DNA from: Bacillota bacterium
Lineage (GTDB): Bacteria; Bacillota; UBA5301
Assembly: GCA_012735535.1 (NCBI GenBank)
Contig: JAAYHC010000053.1
Span: forward strand, 1-50,949
DNA length: 50,949 bases
Reading direction: 5' to 3'
The notes beneath the pieces were generated by a model. The model ran no database searches. It saw nothing but the letters and a program-made list of their open reading frames with translations, and was not told the DNA's origin. Every line of letters starts with the position of its first letter. Positions within the stretch are counted from its first letter, which is position 1. Positions 48,851-50,949 of the stretch are shown here, piece after piece. The position numbers and the translations under genes are program-made.

Positions 48851-49012
48851 TCAACTCTACAGAAGGTGCCACGCAAACTTCTTTTGTTCCTGTGTCGCCA
48901 CAGGGTTTGTGGAAGTCCTAACGACCGTGGCCGCCGAGGGTCACCCGCCGATAATCCGAGATCCCCTACCTCGTCAACTCGCCGCCGGGCAGCGAGTCCA
49001 GGCGCTCAGATC
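48851..49012 (-). ncRNA. glmS ribozyme: glmS ribozyme-riboswitch
   Basis: On the minus strand, AGCGCC opens the element at 49006. It continues with TGGACTCGCTGCC and a GGCGAGTTGACGAGG core, then TTATCGGCGGGTG and CCACAAACCCTGTGGCGACACAGG-like arms. These match the known glmS ribozyme, which uses glucosamine-6-phosphate as a cofactor to cut just before the first G of GCGCC (between 49006 and 49005). Cleavage makes glmS mRNA unstable. The core starts 14 bases after the glmM stop, so cutting would separate glmM from glmS in the same transcript. Confidence 0.93.
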
Positions 49013-49019
49013 TACATCT

Positions 49020-50381
49020 TCAAGATATCTTTAAGATCCCTTCCACCACCTCCCGCACCGCAGCATTTACTTTATCTTGATCCGGCCCCTCACCCATTAC
49101 TCTGATCACGGGTTCGGTCCCGGACGGCCGGACGAAAATACGCCCTTGTGGGCCGATGATCGTTTCGGCCCGCGCAACCAAGTCCTTTAACTGTGGGCTA
49201 TTGGCCACCGCCTGTTTGTCCGCAACCCGCACCGCCTCCAAGACCTGCGGGAAGGAGCGCATGACCTGAGCCGCCTCGGAGAGGGTTTGCCCGCGCCGGC
49301 GCAAGGTGGCTGCGACTTGCACAGCGGTCAGAACGCCATCGCCGGTTGTATTATGGTTGAGCATGATGATGTGGCCGGATTGCTCGCCGCCCAAAACCAG
49401 CCCATGTTCGAGCATCGCCGCCAAAACGTAGCGATCCCCGGCCTGGGTGCTGATAACGCGGCCACCGGCGCGCTCCAGGGCCGCTTTGAGTCCTAAATTA
49501 CTGTAGACGGTAACTGCGATCGCATTTCCGGTCAGTTCGCCGCGTTCGAGCAGATCGAGGCCGAGAATGGCCATAAGATGATCCCCATCGACCACCTGTC
49601 CTTTCTCATCGATGGCGATGACCCGGTCGGCATCGCCATCAAAAGCAAAGCCGAGGTCGGCCTGCTTGGCCACGACCATCTCCTGGAGGAAAGCGGTGTT
49701 GGTCGAACCGCAGTTGACATTGATCCGGGCACCATCGGCCAGCGAATTGTATTCTAAAACTTCGGCGCCCAAGGCGCGGAAAGCGCGCGGAGCCACTTTA
49801 TAGGCAGCGCCAAAGCCGCAATCTAAGGCAATCTTCAGGCCGATCAGATGCTCAGAGGAGCTCTGCACCAGGAATTGCGTATACTGCTCGGTCGGGTCCG
49901 GAGTGGGGACCACGCTACCGACCAACTCGCCAATCGGCCGCGGCAGTTCGTCTTGTTCTAACTCGATAACCGCTTCGATCTCTCGTTCCAGCTCATCGGA
50001 GAGTTTAAAACCCCCACAATCAAAAAACTTGATTCCATTGTCGGGAACCGGGTTATGAGATGCGGAAATCATCACCCCGGCATCGGCGTGGGTCTCGCGG
50101 ACTAAGTATGCTACCGCCGGCGTCGGAATCACGCCCAACCGCACGGCATCCGCACCAACCGAGGTGATCCCGGCAATTACCGCCGCTTCCAACATCGGGC
50201 CCGACAGGCGGGTATCCATGCCGACTACCACGCGTGGTTTCTCCGAGCTAGCCTTTACCGTAGCCAAGTGTTCTTTGAGCAAGACATAAGTACCGGCCCG
50301 GGCGATCTTAAAAGCCAGCTCCGGGGTTAAGTCTTGGTTGGCAACACCACGTACACCATCAGTTCCAAATAATCGTCCCAT
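49020..50381 (-). CDS. glmM: Phosphoglucosamine mutase
   Basis: GlmM (453 residues) converts glucosamine-6-phosphate to glucosamine-1-phosphate for UDP-GlcNAc and peptidoglycan. The start MGRLFGTDGVRGVAN, the phosphoserine loop ISASHNPVPDNG, the metal loop AFDGDADRVI, the sugar loop GGEQSGHIIM and the phosphate loop RPSGTEPVIRVM are all intact. CdaA, encoded just upstream, is known in Firmicutes to be bound and inhibited by GlmM. The gene starts 105 bases after cdaA, with no cdaR between them. Confidence 0.98.
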   Translation of the reverse strand: MGRLFGTDGVRGVANQDLTPELAFKIARAGTYVLLKEHLATVKASSEKPRVVVGMDTRLSGPMLEAAVIAGITSVGADAVRLGVIPTPAVAYLVRETHADAGVMISASHNPVPDNGIKFFDCGGFKLSDELEREIEAVIELEQDELPRPIGELVGSVVPTPDPTEQYTQFLVQSSSEHLIGLKIALDCGFGAAYKVAPRAFRALGAEVLEYNSLADGARINVNCGSTNTAFLQEMVVAKQADLGFAFDGDADRVIAIDEKGQVVDGDHLMAILGLDLLERGELTGNAIAVTVYSNLGLKAALERAGGRVISTQAGDRYVLAAMLEHGLVLGGEQSGHIIMLNHNTTGDGVLTAVQVAATLRRRGQTLSEAAQVMRSFPQVLEAVRVADKQAVANSPQLKDLVARAETIIGPQGRIFVRPSGTEPVIRVMGEGPDQDKVNAAVREVVEGILKIS

Positions 50382-50485
50382 AATTTTTCTCTCCCACCTT
50401 AAACTAGTAACCCTCTGGCAGTCTATGTGCCAAAGTCCCTAGTCGTTCTAGGCCACCACAAATAGTATGAGCTTTGCCCAACTTC
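50382..50485 (-). other. Gap between cdaA and glmM with nested inverted repeats
   Basis: This 104-base gap has no ORF. On the minus strand, CTTTGGCA and TGCCAGAG can pair around CATAGAC, flanked by ACTAG and CTAGT, and a CCTAG...CTAGG hairpin precedes it. The glmM ribosome site GGTGGGAGAG follows. It might be a structured RNA leader or a processing site. It does not resemble the larger ydaO c-di-AMP riboswitch. Confidence 0.35.
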
Positions 50486-50949
50486 CTATGTCCGCAAGGG
50501 ACGGAGCAAATCCGGCAAGCTTTGCTTACCGGGTTTTAACAGGCTGCGGAGGCGTTGCTGCAAGGTGTCCAAATTCAAGCCGCGGGTCAACTGCCCGCCG
50601 ACAGCCAAGGAGATCGTCCCGGTCTGTTCAGAAACAACAATCACCACACAGTCACTGACCTCGCTGATCCCGAGGGCAGCGCGATGCCGGGTGCCCAGTT
50701 TTTTCGAAATGTTGGGGTTGTCCGAGAGCGGCAAGACCACTCCGGCGCTGACAATCCGGCCCTCGCGGATGACGACCGCGCCATCGTGCAGCAGGTTATT
50801 GGGCTGAAAGATGGTCGTAATCAGCTCCATGCTCGTCAAGGCATCCAAGGCCACCCCGGTATTGAGGTACTCCTGCAGTCCGGTTTGGCGTTCGATGACG
50901 ATGAGGCCGCCCCAGGAATGCTCTGCCAAGTACTCGACCGAGCGAACCA
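50486..50949 (-). CDS. cdaA: Diadenylate cyclase CdaA (partial; N terminus beyond window)
   Basis: The visible 154 residues cover the DisA_N catalytic domain: AEHSWGGLIVIERQTGL, NNLLHDGAVVIREG with the DGA motif, and KLGTRHRAALGISE with the RHR motif. The protein ends in DLLRPLRT. CdaA makes the essential second messenger c-di-AMP from ATP. The normal protein is about 270 residues with three N-terminal membrane helices, which lie past the right edge. The frame continues to the edge, so no start is shown here; a TTG at 50929 is internal. Confidence 0.93.
   Translation of the reverse strand, partial: VRSVEYLAEHSWGGLIVIERQTGLQEYLNTGVALDALTSMELITTIFQPNNLLHDGAVVIREGRIVSAGVVLPLSDNPNISKKLGTRHRAALGISEVSDCVVIVVSEQTGTISLAVGGQLTRGLNLDTLQQRLRSLLKPGKQSLPDLLRPLRT

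Overview
The window reads as chromosome from an endospore-forming Bacillota (Firmicutes) bacterium of moderate-to-high GC. A GerA-type germinant receptor operon, a CwlD-type cortex amidase and a PdaB-type deacetylase point to sporulation. The rapZ-yvcK-whiA block, a glmS ribozyme and strong GGAGG ribosome sites fit a clostridia-like lineage; I cannot name the genus. There is no rRNA, tRNA, CRISPR array, insertion sequence or prophage. The only mobile sequence is the 5' end of a group II intron, cut by the left edge.

Layout. (1) Positions 1-160 hold the intron end and the smpB terminator. (2) Positions 170-13977 are one long minus-strand run. In transcription order it carries a GHL10 glycosidase-like protein, a PHP protein, rapZ, yvcK, a BON protein, a lipoprotein, whiA, the lower-glycolysis genes gap-pgk-tpiA-gpmI-eno, then secG, an HD-domain protein and smpB. 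A terminator follows the GHL10 gene and another follows secG, and secG has a clear housekeeping promoter. (3) Positions 14.1-29.3 kb are an alpha-glucan island: a GH15 glucoamylase-like enzyme, a GH57 branching enzyme, a GH133 debranching enzyme, a GT4 synthase-like enzyme, a nucleotidyltransferase with a decayed mutase domain, a glucodextranase-C-type surface module, and DUF4912 and DUF4139 proteins. The sporulation genes cwlD and pdaB sit inside it. (4) Positions 29.4-32.0 kb hold a three-gene redox module: a small membrane protein, a gluconate-dehydrogenase subunit-3-like protein and a GMC flavoprotein. It is followed, head to head and overlapping by 80 bp, by a PAS-GGDEF-HD-GYP membrane protein. 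(5) ltaE faces an eight-gene minus-strand run: cheR, acpS, nnr, alr, ccdA, tlpA-like, fur-like and lpdA. (6) Positions 42.8-46.8 kb carry the gerKA-KB-KC-type operon. (7) Positions 46.8-50.9 kb carry cdaA (cut by the right edge), glmM, the glmS ribozyme and glmS, with a 53-residue membrane ORF behind a hairpin.

How the genes work together. The glycolysis run turns triose phosphate into PEP, and YvcK, RapZ and WhiA in the same run are regulators of central carbon, envelope and division. The GlmM-GlmS pair supplies amino sugars for peptidoglycan, with CdaA making c-di-AMP beside it. The glucan island can make, branch and degrade glycogen-like polymer, plausibly a reserve used around sporulation.

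Most genes are ordinary family members. The best leads are the cytochrome-less GMC module, the hairpin-locked small membrane ORF after glmS, the inactive mutase domain, the absent cdaR, and a repeated spaced motif upstream of unrelated genes.
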